From positions 992,001-1,056,000 of the forward strand of contig JALJCO010007127.1 of the NCBI GenBank assembly GCA_023101725.1: 64,000 bases of DNA, read 5' to 3'. Shown here one piece after another: positions 1 to 63,782 of the stretch (position 1 is the stretch's first letter; the number at the start of each line of letters is the position of its first letter). The position numbers and the translations under genes are program-made. Origin of the DNA: Atherinomorus stipes (lineage: Eukaryota > Chordata > Actinopteri > Atheriniformes > Atherinidae). Below the pieces are notes generated by a model. It did not search any database and was not told the DNA's origin. It saw only the letters and a list, made by a program, of their open reading frames with translations.

Positions 1-260
1 GCTGGTGAAGCCGCCCCGCGGGGCCTACTCGTGGAGCGAACGGGAGCACACGCAGGGTGGGTGCGCTCTGCAGCCTAGTGACCACCACTTGGAGCATTTT
101 TCCGGGCAAAGCTTTCCCTATTTATAAAGAAAAAAAACACATTTTCGGCTATCGTTGCTCATTTCCGTGACCTTCCGTGTTTATAATAAATTCCGTTTTT
201 AATGTTCAATTTCGTGATTCTGTGATCGCGGATTTCATAGGGCTCTATATGACTGTACTA
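1..260. other. GC-rich left edge, possible tail of an upstream transcript
   Basis: The first 120 bases are much richer in G and C than the following kilobases. They are open in one + frame to a stop near 120, but the translation matches no family I recognise. A polyadenylation-type AATAAA lies at 185-190. This could be the end of a terminal exon and 3' untranslated region of an upstream gene, or chance. In human the neighbourhood of MALRD1 includes ARL5B and PLXDC2, but nothing here can be tied to either. Confidence 0.2.
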
Positions 261-1892
261 TGAGTAACTATTTTTTTTTTAATGTCTTTTAAGGCATTAC
301 TGATCCCAAAAAGTCTGTTACCCAAGTTAAACAAAGCTGGTACAGCAGTATTAAAATTCAGAGGGTTCTCACTTCACTCACATTGTTTTGTCCATTTAGG
401 GACACGGTAATAAAAATTGTGGAACAAATATGGCAGCCTCCATATGTGCACTGCCCAGCAAGAAGATTCTTAGAAAATAAACATATCACAGCTGTTCTAG
501 AGCAGCGATTACACATCAATGGAAACATAGTTTTGAATTGTAGGCCCTATATCAAATTTTTCTGCTACTGATCTTTGATTTTTTTTATACTGTACCTTTA
601 AGGAACTATACTGTAAATATTATCAGAAATGGAAAAATCTGGTCATCTTTTTTATTAAAGTAATGTATTTTTACTGAACAACTCTGTTGTTTCACACAAC
701 AAGGTGCAACGAGCTCCATAAGCAGCACATCTGTCAAATGCTATAATCTAATTTCCTCTCAAAGATTTGCTCCAATCAAAAAAGTCAGTCTGCATCCAAG
801 TGGAAGGTCGGTCTGATGTTTATGTTTTTATTCAGGAAATTGAATTTGCCACCCGAAAACTCTCCTCACCACTTCTTCTAATGGTTGGATTGTTTTCTTT
901 TAAATGTGTCTACATTTATTAGATGTTTCATATAAATTTGTTTAAGACTTTATGTTGGACATTTATACCAGAAATAGACTCCAAGGTGAAAAATACAGTA
1001 TGTTTTTCTTTTTGATAAATTTGACTAAGCTTTGTATGGGAACATTTGTATTATTGTGCATGTTTTTATCAGTTATGTTGAGCTGAGCTACAGGATAATG
1101 CTTCCAAGCTAGACATGTGCATAACCATTAACACACTCTTTGAAAGGGCAGTGGAAAATAGTGCAGAATAAATCAGTGCAATACAAGTTAGTGCAATAGT
1201 AATCAAATCAGTGCAATAGAGGGATGTGATGCAATATGTGCAATTAGGAAGGCATGAAATATGGAAAATATGGATGATAGTGTTTGCTGTCGTTGCTAAC
1301 GTGGTCGTTGTCTAAAGTATGTCTTTGCTTGCATGTACTGTCCTTTTCTATATCAAATCTTTATATCTATGTTTATAGAGATTATATGTGTTTTTAAATT
1401 AGCGGAAAAATCTGCCAGGAGGTCTGTAGATGAAAATTAGCCGCGGGCTATTCTGGCATATTTACATTTGTTTTAAATAATTAATAAGTGTTGTTCCTTT
1501 TGTCTCAAATGAATAGAAAATAAAAATGTTATTTTGTTTGATGTGCTGTTTTTTTATTGTTTTGTTTGTTTGTTTGTTTTGTATTGTTTTATATTGTCTT
1601 TCAGTGTTCTCGCTTTTCTTGCACGTGTTTTGTTTCTATTTTCAACCTTTGTTCAGCACTTTTGGCTGCAGCTGTGTATAAAGCGTTATACAAAGACTTG
1701 ACTTGACCAAATAAATATATAAACAAATAAATAAATCTCTACCCTCAAGTCTCTTAGAAGGTTTTCTTAATTCTCATAGTAAAACATGATTATGTAATCA
1801 CTATCAGATGTGTACCTAGGGTGTTGCCTGTAAAAAGAACATCTTACAAATTCAGCCCTGTTTCCACTGAGTTGTACGGTACAATCTGGGTT
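261..1892. other. AT-rich sequence, no gene seen
   Basis: No open frame resembles a known protein. The 62-codon + frame at 383-571 has no domain I recognise. Low-complexity GTTT repeats occur near 1557-1580 and AAAT-type repeats near 1709-1738. Several AATAAA motifs are present but are expected by chance at this base composition. Confidence 0.5.
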
Positions 1893-1935
1893 GTATGGTA
1901 TGGTATGGTATGGTATGGTATGGTATGGTATGGTT
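1893..1935. repeat. TATGG pentanucleotide microsatellite
   Basis: About eight tandem copies of TATGG run from 1893 to 1935. The preceding segment (about 1861-1892) looks like a decayed version of the TTTCCACTGAGTGGTACGG-type repeat end seen in many fish genomes, so the array may have grown from that element's internal GGTAC/GGTAT repeats. The array itself is read directly; the origin is inference. Confidence 0.9.
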
Positions 1936-3940
1936 TGATATGGTGGGACTGAAAATATTTCTCTTTGTTGTATCATCATTGTCAATTGTGTCACAATTGT
2001 TGTTGCTCACTACCATGCCAGGCATTTGGAAAGAACCCTACCTGTGTAATGAGGGTCCAACTTGTTATGGAAATGCTCCGCTGACTGACCATTCCTCCTT
2101 ACTGTACTGTATTCAGTGTAAATGGGGCTTTACCCTGATTTTTAACCCTTTTAGTGACTTTTTATTTTATTAAAAGTTTTTCAGTGGTCAGCATCCCCAC
2201 TACAATTCTTATTCTGTGATATTTTGACATAAATTTCAGATGCTGAGGCAAAAATCCCACCTGTCATAAATGATACTGCAGTTGATATTATAAATCAAAG
2301 GCCATTTAAGTTTTGCAACTTTACTCTTAGCCTTTGGATGTAATATCGTGAAAGTGGTGACATTAAGTTTTCCTGTGAAACAGGATAATGTTTAATAATT
2401 AATAACTGAGGCTCTGATGAACTGCTTTAATGTCCCTGAGTTTAGCTTGAGATAATTAGTTTAATCTTCTCAACTGAAATACTTGGCACCAGTGATTCTT
2501 TGGGTATTCCAGTGTCAGCATAGCTGGTGTATGAATGTGTATGAATGTTCATGGTGGTCGGAGAGCCTATTGGGATGGACTGGCTGCCGTTTTTCCGATA
2601 GTCTGCCTCAGGGTAACTGTGGCTCCACAAGTAGCTACCCGCCATTGTGATGTGACTGAGTAATTGGTTCACTGTAAAGACCTTTGGGTGCAACAAAAAG
2701 CTCTACAGAAATATAATCCATTATCATTATTCCCTTCTATTCTAGCTATATGTTATGTGCATCTGTTTTCTTGTGTTTTAGCTTGTGTAGATCGTTAAGT
2801 GGGGATCTTGGATTATTTCCTTCAGTTTAGGAAGGGATTGTCGGAATTCATTTCTGTGAGATGAACCCAATACATTTACCAGATTGGACTTAGCGACGCA
2901 TGAATGAACTTGTATCTTTTTGGTTTGATTTGCTTTTCCTTTAAGAAAAATATGACCTGAAATAACTATGCAGCTATAGACTGAAGAATACCAGAAGTCT
3001 TCCCTTTCAGGTTAAAAATCTTCAGTGGCTGATGCTGATTGAACTGATTTTGATTCATCGCGTAATTTAATATGACATGAAATTGTAACTGCAGTAGCTA
3101 CATAATTTTTATATAAATAGAAATATCAGCATTTAACCATTCAGGATCTGAGTGGATTTCCCTCCACTCAGGCAGAATCAGAGCTGTTCATTCTTTGAGT
3201 GTTGCTATCTGCTTTGAGATGATTAATTTACAAAAAGATTTAGTTACATGTGCAGTGCAGTCAGTATTCTCAGGACATTTCCTCTGTCACATAAATATCA
3301 GGTTAAGTTTTATTTGTGTTGTACAAGTGATGCCTCACAGCTTTCTAATCTGCTATATTCCATCATTTCTATGTGAGCAGCTGGAGCTGTTTGCATTACT
3401 GTGGATACAAATGTTATCTTCATTTTGACCTATACAAATCATTAATGCCTGACCGATGGTTTTATCTATAAATACAATATATTCAAAGATATTTTCATCA
3501 GCATGGTTATTACAGTGTGGTTACCCTCTTTTAGAGACAAAAAACCCTCTTCTTGCTTTTTGTTTTCTGGTTTTTTTAGTGTGTTATATTTCACTTGGAG
3601 TATTGAATAGAAGCCAGACATTTTCATTTTGTCCTCAGAAGCAGCAGTGGTGGTAATGGGAGTGTAAAATAAGCACCTAACCCTTTGGAACCCATAGGGA
3701 ATAAATGCATCTGATGCCACATGAGCATAATGATCAAGCACAGATGAAAACGGTCTCATTTGGCTGTCACAAAAGTAGGAACAACAAAGCAGGGAAATCA
3801 TACAACAAAAGCCACATTCTTTACCTCTACATAAAATCCAATATAAAGGTGCTACAGGAGGAGATTGTTGCTTCTATAAAACTTTTCACATCATTATCTT
3901 TTAATGCAAAATATGATATACTGTAAATAATTTATTTTAC

Positions 3941-3964
3941 TTTTTTTTGGGGGGGGGGGGGGGG
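3941..3964. repeat. T8-G16 mononucleotide run
   Basis: Eight T followed by sixteen G. Such runs vary in length between individuals and are error-prone in sequencing, so the exact length is uncertain. Confidence 0.9.
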
Positions 3965-4326
3965 TAATACTGTATTTTACATTAAAGCTGTTGGAGCCTA
4001 AACCCTAGTGACCTCTTTCTATTATGTAAAAAATCTGGGACATGTGCCACTTAAATTTCTTTAGATTTCTGAAAGAAATATTTTTTCATGTAAAACCCTG
4101 TGATGGATTTATATCCAACAAAGCAAACAAAATGTTTCAACACAAAAAAATATGGTGAAAAATTTGTGCTATACCTTAATCTTGGTAAACTATAGCTACA
4201 GGTGTACATCAGCTGAGTACAACCAATGTATGCAATGTCACATTTTTTGACCACCAGTATCTTGGATTTTCCAAACTTTCGCTAGAAAAAATAAAAGAAA
4301 ATTGCATTTCAAGTCAGTTACTTGGG

Positions 4327-4356
4327 GAAGTTTGCCAACTGAATTTGGCAAACTTC
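4327..4356. repeat. Perfect 11-bp hairpin
   Basis: GAAGTTTGCCA at 4327-4337 is exactly complementary to TGGCAAACTTC at 4346-4356, with an 8-base spacer. No transcript context is evident, so function is unknown. Confidence 0.8.
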
Positions 4357-4487
4357 ACCCAATGTTGTATTTCTTTTTAAAGAGAGCTTGTTAAATATTT
4401 GATTTGTTATTCACAAAATGTGAACCATTTTTGCTAATATTGCGTTAATTAATTATGTGGCTTCTAATGAGCATTTGTTCAGTTCAA

Positions 4488-4790
4488 TTCAGCTTTATTT
4501 TTATAGCGCTAATTCACAACAGTGTCATCACAGGGCAATTCACAGACAACTCAATTTGAATCAATAGCCCAACTAAGCTAACCGACAAATTGGGTCGTAT
4601 CTTTGTTAACTTATCTGTTAACAGCTAAGCAACGATCAAAACTCAAACAATAATAGTTTTCTACAAGATACAGTGGTTAATAATGTTGTCAAGAAGGGAA
4701 GGGAATGTTGTCAAGAAGGCTCAAGAGTGGGCTAAGAGCTATTCCCTGAGGAATGCCACACTTTACAGTTAGTAGAGATTTAAATCAGCA
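4488..4790. repeat. Decayed fish interspersed repeat
   Basis: The opening segment, with TTCAATTCAGCTTTATTTTT and then ATAGCGCTAATTCACAACA, matches a motif that recurs across teleost genomes. The 3' limit near 4790 is approximate. Superfamily is not decided by the sequence; no target duplication was found. Confidence 0.55.
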
Positions 4791-5229
4791 ATTATTGTAC
4801 TATAAGACTTGAACCATGTTTTTTTTTTTTACAATTACCTCAAATCAAGGTTTTAGCTTTTTCCATAACTTTCCCAACTTGCATGTGCAGATTCATATCT
4901 GAGTATTTTTCTGCCAATTCCGTCTTAATCATGTTAATTTGTATTTTATCGTACATATGAAAACAGGAGGTCCATGCTAATCTGAAATTGACAAGAAAGA
5001 TGTAAACCTTCACCAGTAGTTTTGTACCTTCATGCTTCTGTAAACTTTTGTATTTTGTTCTAATAAATAAAAAATTATAACTTAATAAATATATCTCACA
5101 AGTATGTTATTTAAAAAAAAGTCTCAGCCTTTGTCTTGGTGATTGCATCTGATCTAGAATCAGCTAAGACTTCATGAAAACAAGCCTTGATGTCAGCTAA
5201 TTATTCATAGACCCTTACATGGTTGTCAT

Positions 5230-5259
5230 GGGAAATTAAAAGGATTCTTTTAATTTCCC
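5230..5259. repeat. Perfect 13-bp hairpin with 4-base loop
   Basis: GGGAAATTAAAAG (5230-5242) pairs exactly with CTTTTAATTTCCC (5247-5259) around GATT. It is too short for a typical inverted-repeat transposon and has no flanking duplication I can see. Confidence 0.85.
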
Positions 5260-5896
5260 TTCATAGCTTACACACCACTGCACATGCATATTAAAGTGAT
5301 TTCAGCTGTCATATTTAATTTCTCATCTTTAAAATAATACTCTCAGCCTAAAGCTGGATAAAATACTGCAATCTTAATATCAGTTTTAGAATTCATCTAC
5401 AAAGTTAATTTAGAGTGGAGGAAATGCTTGCTGGTTAAGGTCAGATTTTCTTTTCCTTTCTTTTTTTGTTATTAAGCATCCCCTACTGTTTCACTTAGTC
5501 ATTAATGAAGATTACTGTAATGAATCAGGTGATTTACTAGATGGCTGGGTTAGAAGATGCGACTTTCAATGCTCTGCTTACAGAGTCTGTCTGGAGGTAT
5601 AGCAAATTGCTAGGCAGCATGTCAAGATATGTTGCTTTATTTCAGTGTGAAAAATACGTATATCTACTCAAAGCATCTATTCTCAAGACATAGGCCTTGA
5701 GAATCAGGGCAACTGAGCGGTGTAGCTACACTTAGTGGTTTATGGATCTGAAAGGGCTGAAATGTCTTTGTCTCAATTGTTCAAACTCGTGAGAATGTTA
5801 ATAATCTCTTGGGTACTGATGAAGCTTACACTCCATATAAGAACATTTGAATACAAAGAATTAAGTATTAATTGAAGTATTCACTTTGTGATTGAG

Positions 5897-6060
5897 CTGT
5901 CCATCCATTTTCCATGCCTGCTTAATTTGATTCCAAGCTGCTATCAGGTGAGAAACAGCATTCCCTGCCTACAGATTGCCAGTCCATCACAAGGCCAATG
6001 CAGACAGCTTAGACAAACAACCACTCACACTCACTCCTAAGGTCAGTTTAGAAAGTTGGA
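5897..6060 (-). repeat. Fragment of CATCCATTTTC-type fish repeat
   Basis: The segment runs from a CCATCCATTTTCC start through GCCAGTCCATCACAAGGCCAA to the CAACCACTCACACTCACTCC block. These landmarks, in this order, define a very common teleost repeat thought to be derived from retroelement 3' ends. The copy is diverged and internally shortened. Related fragments lie at 19128-19302, 36998-37140 and around 42948-43660. Strand is an arbitrary convention, used consistently for these copies. Confidence 0.65.
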
Positions 6061-6337
6061 TGAGTTTCTGTGCTGCCCTTTTCCCAAATCGACTTGTTAA
6101 GCTCAGTTAGAGACATTTTCCCCAAGTGATAAAAAACCCAGCTCATGAGCTCCAGCATCCGGTAAAAACTAACATCATGATGTCCTTCATCAGCATGAGA
6201 CAGGTGAAAGTTTTTATTAATCATGTTGATAGAGTCTGAATTTAATTAAATTATATTTTATGAGACAGGAAAAAAATATATAGATGCACACATACAGTAT
6301 TCCACATTGTTTTAGAGTTGTGACTGCAAATTATTTC

Positions 6338-6460
6338 CAGTGGATACGGAAACTATTCAGACCCCTTTAAACTTTTCACACTTTGTTTCATTGCAGCCAT
6401 TTGCCAAAATCAAAAAAGTTCATTTTATTTCTCATTAATGTACAAAAAAATGAAAAAGAA
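6338..6460 (+). mobile_element. Tc1/mariner-like terminal fragment
   Basis: The segment contains GTGGATACGGAAACTATTCAG, then ACCCC and CACTTTGTTTCATTGCAGCC. This closely resembles the end of a well-known family of Tc1-like elements in fish, where the motif reads as a GTATTCAGACCC terminus. Only one end is recognisable, so it is a relic without transposase. Confidence 0.55.
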
Positions 6461-8233
6461 GTGTTTCCAAGACCTGTACAATATTTCTATAGGCTAAGTC
6501 AGGGTAATGGTCCTGCTTTGGAAGAATTTGAGACATGTACTTGATCTTGCAGAGATCAAATCCCTTCTTACATAATATTCACATTTTGCACAGTGAGATG
6601 TGCTGCACAAGCATGAGATGCAACAGCTACATTTACATGGAGAAATGTTTAATCTATCCCACTGAAATCATTCAGATCAGAGATTCCAGGGGTCATATTT
6701 GCATAATGGACACTGAATAAAATGGTCCTATCAGGTTTTACATGATGGACTTCAATACGATCGTAATGCTTTTGACATGAGCGGTGCCTCCTAGTTCAAA
6801 AGAAGAGCTTGAAGGAGAAAATTTAAGTTTGGGGCTTTTGTAGCCTACAGTAGATGCATCAAGGACAGGTGAACTACTGAAGAAGAGTCACCCACTGGGC
6901 ACAGCAAGTTATGAAGAAATAACAAAATTTGCCTCATCAGGCAAAACCAGGGCCGTCACAGACAACCTCAAAGTTTTAACGTCAGATTTTTGGTATTTTG
7001 GGTGAAGTGCCTCTTGACTAAAGGAGAGGTGGCAGCATTGTGATGACGAATCCACAGTAGCTAGTGTCAGGTGTTTCAAACATTCATGGTTCACGGTTCA
7101 CACATTAAGTTAGTTCTTTTTTAGCTAATTTTTCCAACATTTTGCTGGTTGCTTTTTTCCACTAATGCACATCATGGAACTATAAAATCTATTTTGCCAT
7201 TTGGAAATGCTGAGTGAAGCATATCTTGTGGTACAATGTAAAGATTAAAGCTTGGCTGATGTGAACACTTCACTCAGCAGTGAATGATTCAATGCAGACT
7301 GGAAGAAGACTAGTTGGTGTGTGCTTCACATTACCACAGCTGAAGATCGTGGAAGCAGATTGGCTTCATTCAAAATGCAACGTAAATGTCACTCACTGTC
7401 AGTGTGTCCTAATTAACTAAATGTTTAAAAGCGACAGGGTGAGAAAAAAGTGATGATGAAGATAAATGGAGCACTTTTCCCCGTCTCGTAGGGGAACATT
7501 TCCTTTGAAAACACTGTCAGACTTTTTGATTCTGCCACTGGATGGAAATATGTCTGAGAATGTTAAGAGGGTACTTCATTGAAATTCCCAGATTTCATTG
7601 ATCTTTATCTTTTTTTCCCCCTCTGCGTCTTTGCTGTCTGGCTCAAGTCTGCTTTAAAAATATGATACCACAGATTTGCTTGATATACAGGTACGCTGGC
7701 TTTTAATTCAGAGCAACCCACCTGCAGTCATCTTTTAAAGCTGCGAGGCAGTGCTGCCATTGCAGATCACTGCTAATGTGTGAGGGTAACTTTCAACCAT
7801 CTGCAACCATCTGTTTCAAAATAGAAACAAATTTATGTCTTTTTTTCTTTTTATGGAATATGGTGGTGGAAATCTTTGATAAATGGCTGCAAAGTTCAAC
7901 CTTAATGATGAACAAATTTGTCACATTTAAATCACTTGCAGAGGGGCTTTGCTTTGACCTTTGTTACGCCCATGAAGGTGAAGCGAATCAAAAGAGTTCT
8001 TAGGAATTCATAAGCCGAGTCAGAGGGAGGAAATGCATGAATCATCTTAAATTAACAAGGTGAACTGAGCTGCGAGCTATGATTAAATGTTTAACCTGGT
8101 TTTTCAGATATTCTAACAGCATAAATCTGTTTTTGCTTTGGTTGGTTCTCAGATCTGTTCCCAAATGAAATAATGGAAAGATAATTGGCCCTGAGGTTTT
8201 GTATGGAGTGACTTTGATGATGCTTTTTCTCAA

Positions 8234-8256
8234 TAAAAAAAAAAGGGGGGGGGGGG
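8234..8256. repeat. A11-G12 mononucleotide run
   Basis: Eleven A followed by twelve G immediately precede the inverted-repeat element at 8268. Length is likely polymorphic. Confidence 0.85.
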
Positions 8257-8267
8257 ATTAGGGCTCA

Positions 8268-8721
8268 GTAGCCTGGCACACCAGCCTTACTATTGCCATG
8301 TATGAGATACATGACAAGTAAGTCTGGGTTCCCTCCATTTGAAACTTATTTCCACTCAGGTAGAAAATTGACTGGACCAATCACAGCGCGGGAGTTGGGA
8401 CTTTACGACAAGTCTTTTTCAGTGACTCAGTTCTGTAACCATAGACAGTAAGAATGGCGACTATATAACGATGCCCTTTCTGATGTCTTAAATGAGCTGC
8501 ACACGTCCTTCAACCTGCACAACCTGTTGCTCTGAGGGCTTTTCTTTTACAGAAAGATGTTTGCGTCACCTCCGTGTTTCTCTGGTTCGCTCCGGTTCAA
8601 TTTGTTCCTGTTAGTCCCGCCTCTCGTCTTGAGTTGGAAATGAGTCTCCAACGGAGGGAGCCCAGACTGACTTGCCGTGCATCTCATACATGGCGATAGT
8701 CAGACTGGTGTACCACGCTAC
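8268..8721. mobile_element. Non-autonomous inverted-repeat DNA element (MITE), about 454 bp
   Basis: The left arm (8268 to about 8353) starts GTAGCCTGGCACACCAG. It is matched in inverse by the right arm (about 8636-8721), ending CTGGTGTACCACGCTAC. Shared blocks include the GCCATGTATGAGAT core and a CCCTCC block. Arms of about 85 bp around a roughly 280-bp unique centre with no transposase frame are the anatomy of a MITE. Arm divergence indicates an old insertion. I found no clear target duplication, so the superfamily is open. Confidence 0.8.
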
Positions 8722-9460
8722 AGCATCTGGCAAATGGATGCTGTGTAGTGGACTATATCGACATACATAATTCCCCATGGATAGACTGATTTTCCTTTCC
8801 ACTTGGAACTGTGCCCTTAAAAACAGGGTTTCCCGGAGCGTTATTAGTTTTCCACATTGGTGTTTTGCGATTTCCACAACTGACATATGGACTGAGGAAG
8901 TTAGGGATCACACCAGTGATTCTGGAGCCTCAGAAACTGAATATAATTACATCTAAAGGTGTTTCTCCTTCATTCCCTTTTGGTGAACCCACCAAGCCTT
9001 GGCCAAGAAGATTTGATGTCATCAGGCAGTATCCAATGATTATTGGGTGTTTTGACCCTGAACCGCAACACCCTCAACATTGGTGGGTCAGCAGTAGTGG
9101 CCAAATCTCTGCCCATCAACTCCTCCTGGCTCCCAGCTAAGCTCCTCTCTTCTGCTCTATAGCCAGCAAGAGGCTCTTTCTGCTGCCTCCCCCATCCTGC
9201 GAGCTGCTGTCTTTCTCTCCCTCCCCCGTCACCCCAGTTGCTGTGAGCATCCTCCACACCGACTGGGCAGGGAATCCTCTACAGCCGACCTCGACTGAAG
9301 AGCCATTCCTGCCGTCCCTTCTCCCTGCAGTCATGCAGGAGATCCGGGTATTCGCCGCTCTTTCTCTTAACACCTGCTCACAACCTTCTCCCCATGGGAC
9401 TGTAAGTTCAGGGGTTTTAAATCCATGAACTAAATTGGAATTTCTGATTTTGAGCATGAG
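8722..9460. other. Unassigned GC-richer segment, probably transposon-derived
   Basis: This stretch is distinctly richer in G and C than its surroundings, with a pyrimidine-rich centre (about 9120-9330). Overlapping open frames exist on both strands (8811-9140 and 9243-9428 on +, 8970-9257 and 9137-9457 on -). Frames open on both strands usually reflect composition rather than coding. I recognise no domain. It could be a degenerate retroelement leader or a real but unknown sequence. Confidence 0.3.
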
Positions 9461-12440
9461 GTTAATATATTAAATAAAAGCCAGAAAATAAAGTTGTTCA
9501 GTAAATTGAGTGATAGTTCTTTTCTTTCACTTGGAAGAGGAGCTGGAAACCTTCTTATCTACACAATTAAATAACAATTGAATTATTTCATGGCAGCTAT
9601 TGCAATGTAATGCACACTTTTAATAATGTTGCTAAGATGGTGATCCTGGTGAGTATAGGAGCTTAATGACTGATGTCATCTAGCATCAGCGTGAGGATGT
9701 GAGGATGTCTATGCAACAAACAGCCTTTTGTATAGTCATGGATTTTTACATGTGATGTTCCATATTTTGTATTATTTCACTGATAAATTATCCAGGTTGG
9801 TCTAAAAAAGAGAGATCTCAGTTAGTCTTGTGAAATAAAAGTGAAATAATGAGAAACCGTCTTTGTGGAGCTGTTAGGCTTTTTGCTACAGCTTTGGTTT
9901 GGTAGATATGAATGATTCCTCCTCACTGAAATAAACTAATTTTGTTTTGGTTGTAGCTGAGTCACAGTGAACAACCATGTCATTATTCTGTGCCCTTTTT
10001 AGCTCGTCTGTTTCAAGGCTCTGTCTTTATTGATCGCCGTGAAATGAAATTATGCCTCATTGTAAAGAAGAGCTGAGCCCTATTGAACAGTTAATGATCC
10101 TCTTATGGCAGTTCATATAATCTTCAACCTATGTCTTCTATCGCTTGTCATGGGCTCAATCTGTCAGCTGGTAATTGGTTCCAGTCATGTATCTCATCTT
10201 GTTGGAAATTGGTTCCTGCAGATGTCTTTCAGTTTCTCTTGTTTAAATCAAATTAGACTGAATAACTGATTTTTTCGTGTAAACCTTTCCATCACCAAAC
10301 AAAATGCTAAAATTTGAATAAAATGTAGCTGTGAAAAATAGGATCTGGGAATGATGAAACTATCCTCCTTCTTGTCCATTATGTTGGGAACTTATTATTA
10401 TATTTACACAATATACCATTTGAATAACGTACTTGCTTAGGTCGAAGTCCAAGAAAACCTTCATAGAGAAAGTTTGACTTGCAGAATCTGGAGCAGACTG
10501 TGCTGCAGTGTGCTGCTGTGGAGAACACCTGCATAACAGAATAAAAAAGTGCAGCTACAGCTTTCAAGCAGATAGAGAGATCAATCATAAATTGAGCTTG
10601 TGCTGCAGCCAGTGACACAGGGACCTTTTCTTTGTTATGGAAGAATTGATTTTGTCAAATATCAAAAAGTTCTGGAAGCAAACCTTATGCTGCCGACTAT
10701 AAAGCTGAAGGTGAACTTTATTTCTACAAACATAATGATCTCAAACACACACCAAAAACTACAATGAAATACATAAAGAGACACAAACATGATTTACAAG
10801 AAAATCATAAAAAGTTCGTGCGAAGACTCAAACGCTAATTTTATGCAGAAGTGCTCAAAAATCTTCAATCCCACAAATACAAAATGAAAGTTATTTGTTG
10901 AAAGAGTTTACAAGTTGTGATTTCCAACACTTCATTTTCTTTGTTTTTGTTTTGAATTTTATTAAGTTATAAATAGTGCAAGATGGGGGAGGGGGGGGCA
11001 TTAGTTAAAATATTTAGCTTATCTGCTTGCATGCCAAGTTAAATTTATTCACCTTACAACCTGTCCTTTGCAATTAATGAAGATACACAGCATTGCAACA
11101 TATTGCAATACTGAAATTTGCAGAAAGCAACATAGAAATTTATGAATATATAAAAAATTAATAGACAACAGAATAGATTCTCTTTTGTTTGTTTATTAAA
11201 CGCTATTTGAATATTTTGGGAGTAGTAAAGGGAAAACATTTTTGCTAAGATATGTAGTTATCAATATTTTTGTTAATGGTGAAGAATTTCTGAAGAATTT
11301 TGCCGCATGTAAAAATTGGCTCATATCATAAATGAAAAACGTTTCTGGCTTATTACCCCCACCCCAACACTGAACGTAAAAATCCCTTTGAGATAATCAT
11401 AATACAATATATACATCTCTGCAAAGGTCAATTATGATAAACTGGCTCAGGATAAATTGGAGATGTTTTTGTATAAACCCTTCAGCTAAGGTCCCAAAAA
11501 TAGCCATTTCGGGATATTTTGGCACTGTCTCTTCTAAAAGTCACTAATAAGACAGTTTTGGGTTTAAAATGTTAAAACTCTCTCACATGTAAGATAAGGC
11601 TGGGACAATCCCCAATTAAATCATATTGGCAATTGGAAGATTGCCAGGCAATTTGCTGTTTATCAAGGCAATTTTGAAAAAAAAAAAACAAAAAACAGCG
11701 CTCTACTGTGCATTTAGAGATGTTTCTGGAGGAAATACATGACTGTTAGAGAAGTCTCATTTACAAACAGACCTACAATCCACATTCTCTTTACCTCAGT
11801 GCAGGTACACTGTCAGCAGCCCTGTGACTGCACACGTCTTCAATTTGAACTGACGCAGCCCGTTTGCTTATGCTTCAGGGTCATTAAACAGAGTAGACTA
11901 ATTGCAAATAAATATGGTTTTAATGTGTAACTACTGAAATGTTCACACAAGGGCTTTCATAAAGAGATGTCATGAACACATCCAGCAAAGCTGATTTTAA
12001 GGTTGTTAGTGCAGTCAGGCTGGATGGAAGTTAAAATATTAAAGTATTATACAGTTACATAGTATTATACATATTACTAGTAATATATACATATACACTA
12101 CATGTAATAAGTATAATAGTACTTATTACAAAGCCACTTAACAGGAGTTTCAGCTCACATATGCAATCAAATTTGGATTATTCACGCAGCCTAACTGGTA
12201 GCGATCAACATAAGACCCCGCCCCCTTGCCAATTTAATCGTGTATTGGCAATCTTGAGCAATGACAATCTACAATTTGAAATTTAGAGGCAATTTCACAG
12301 CGCTAATGTAAGACTTATAATGTTATGATATTAATTATATTCTTAAATGATGTTCACCTGTTTAAATCTGATGTAAAGTCTAAACCACCTGGAGAGGAAA
12401 TGGCTTGAAAAAGTCGTGACCTTTGAGGGATTTTTATCCT
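9461..12440. other. Intergenic DNA upstream of the MALRD1-like gene, no gene seen
   Basis: AT-rich with short frames only. A G-rich run occurs near 10985-10998 and an A-rich run near 11679-11692. Repeated AGTATTATAC/TATTACTAG-like microrepeats lie near 12040-12125. No exon with matching splice signals was recognised, although non-coding 5' exons of the downstream gene could be hidden here. Confidence 0.45.
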
Positions 12441-12694
12441 ATTTTTCCTCTGTAATCGCATGCATGCAAAACACATGAACAAACAAAGGGCTTATATTGA
12501 GTAACAGCCATAAAAAGCAGTTATTACTCTTTACAACCTGAGCACACGTACAAGTTTGACCATATCTGACTGAACCGTGGGGAGTGAGGAAAATCCACCA
12601 TGACTGGGATTCTTCCTCATGCCTTGAAAACAAAATGTTCAATTTAGAAGTGAAAAAAAGAATTTCTTGTTGAAGGACCAGGAGAAACCCGCTA
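12441..12694 (+). promoter_or_regulatory. Immediate 5' flank or leader of exon 1
   Basis: An in-frame TGA at 12671-12673 lies 24 bases before the proposed ATG, so translation cannot begin further upstream on this exon without splicing. A weak TATA-like CCATAAAAAG lies near 12510. I see no CpG island or convincing initiator. Transcription may start here or in an unseen upstream exon. Confidence 0.3.

Positions 12695-63782
<51,088 letters not shown>

Larger units (their letters stand above)
1936..4487. other. Intergenic AT-rich DNA, no gene seen
   Basis: Open frames on both strands here are short, begin at arbitrary ATGs and show no conserved motifs. Apart from the listed poly-T/poly-G run and one perfect hairpin I see only simple AT-rich sequence. 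Confidence 0.5.
4791..8233. other. Intergenic DNA with repeat fragments, no gene seen
   Basis: Besides the separately listed hairpin and two repeat fragments, this stretch is AT-rich without recognisable coding. The short frames at 6535-6720 (+), 6909-7094 (-) and 7776-8003 (+) have no domain signature or plausible splice context. Confidence 0.5.

Noticed and set aside
383..571. 62-codon + frame near the left edge
   Set aside because: No recognised domain and no supporting splice or promoter context; it cannot be distinguished from chance.
8611..9457. Several 61-109-codon frames on both strands
   Set aside because: They overlap one another and the MITE arm. Simultaneous openness on both strands reflects composition, and I recognise no protein.
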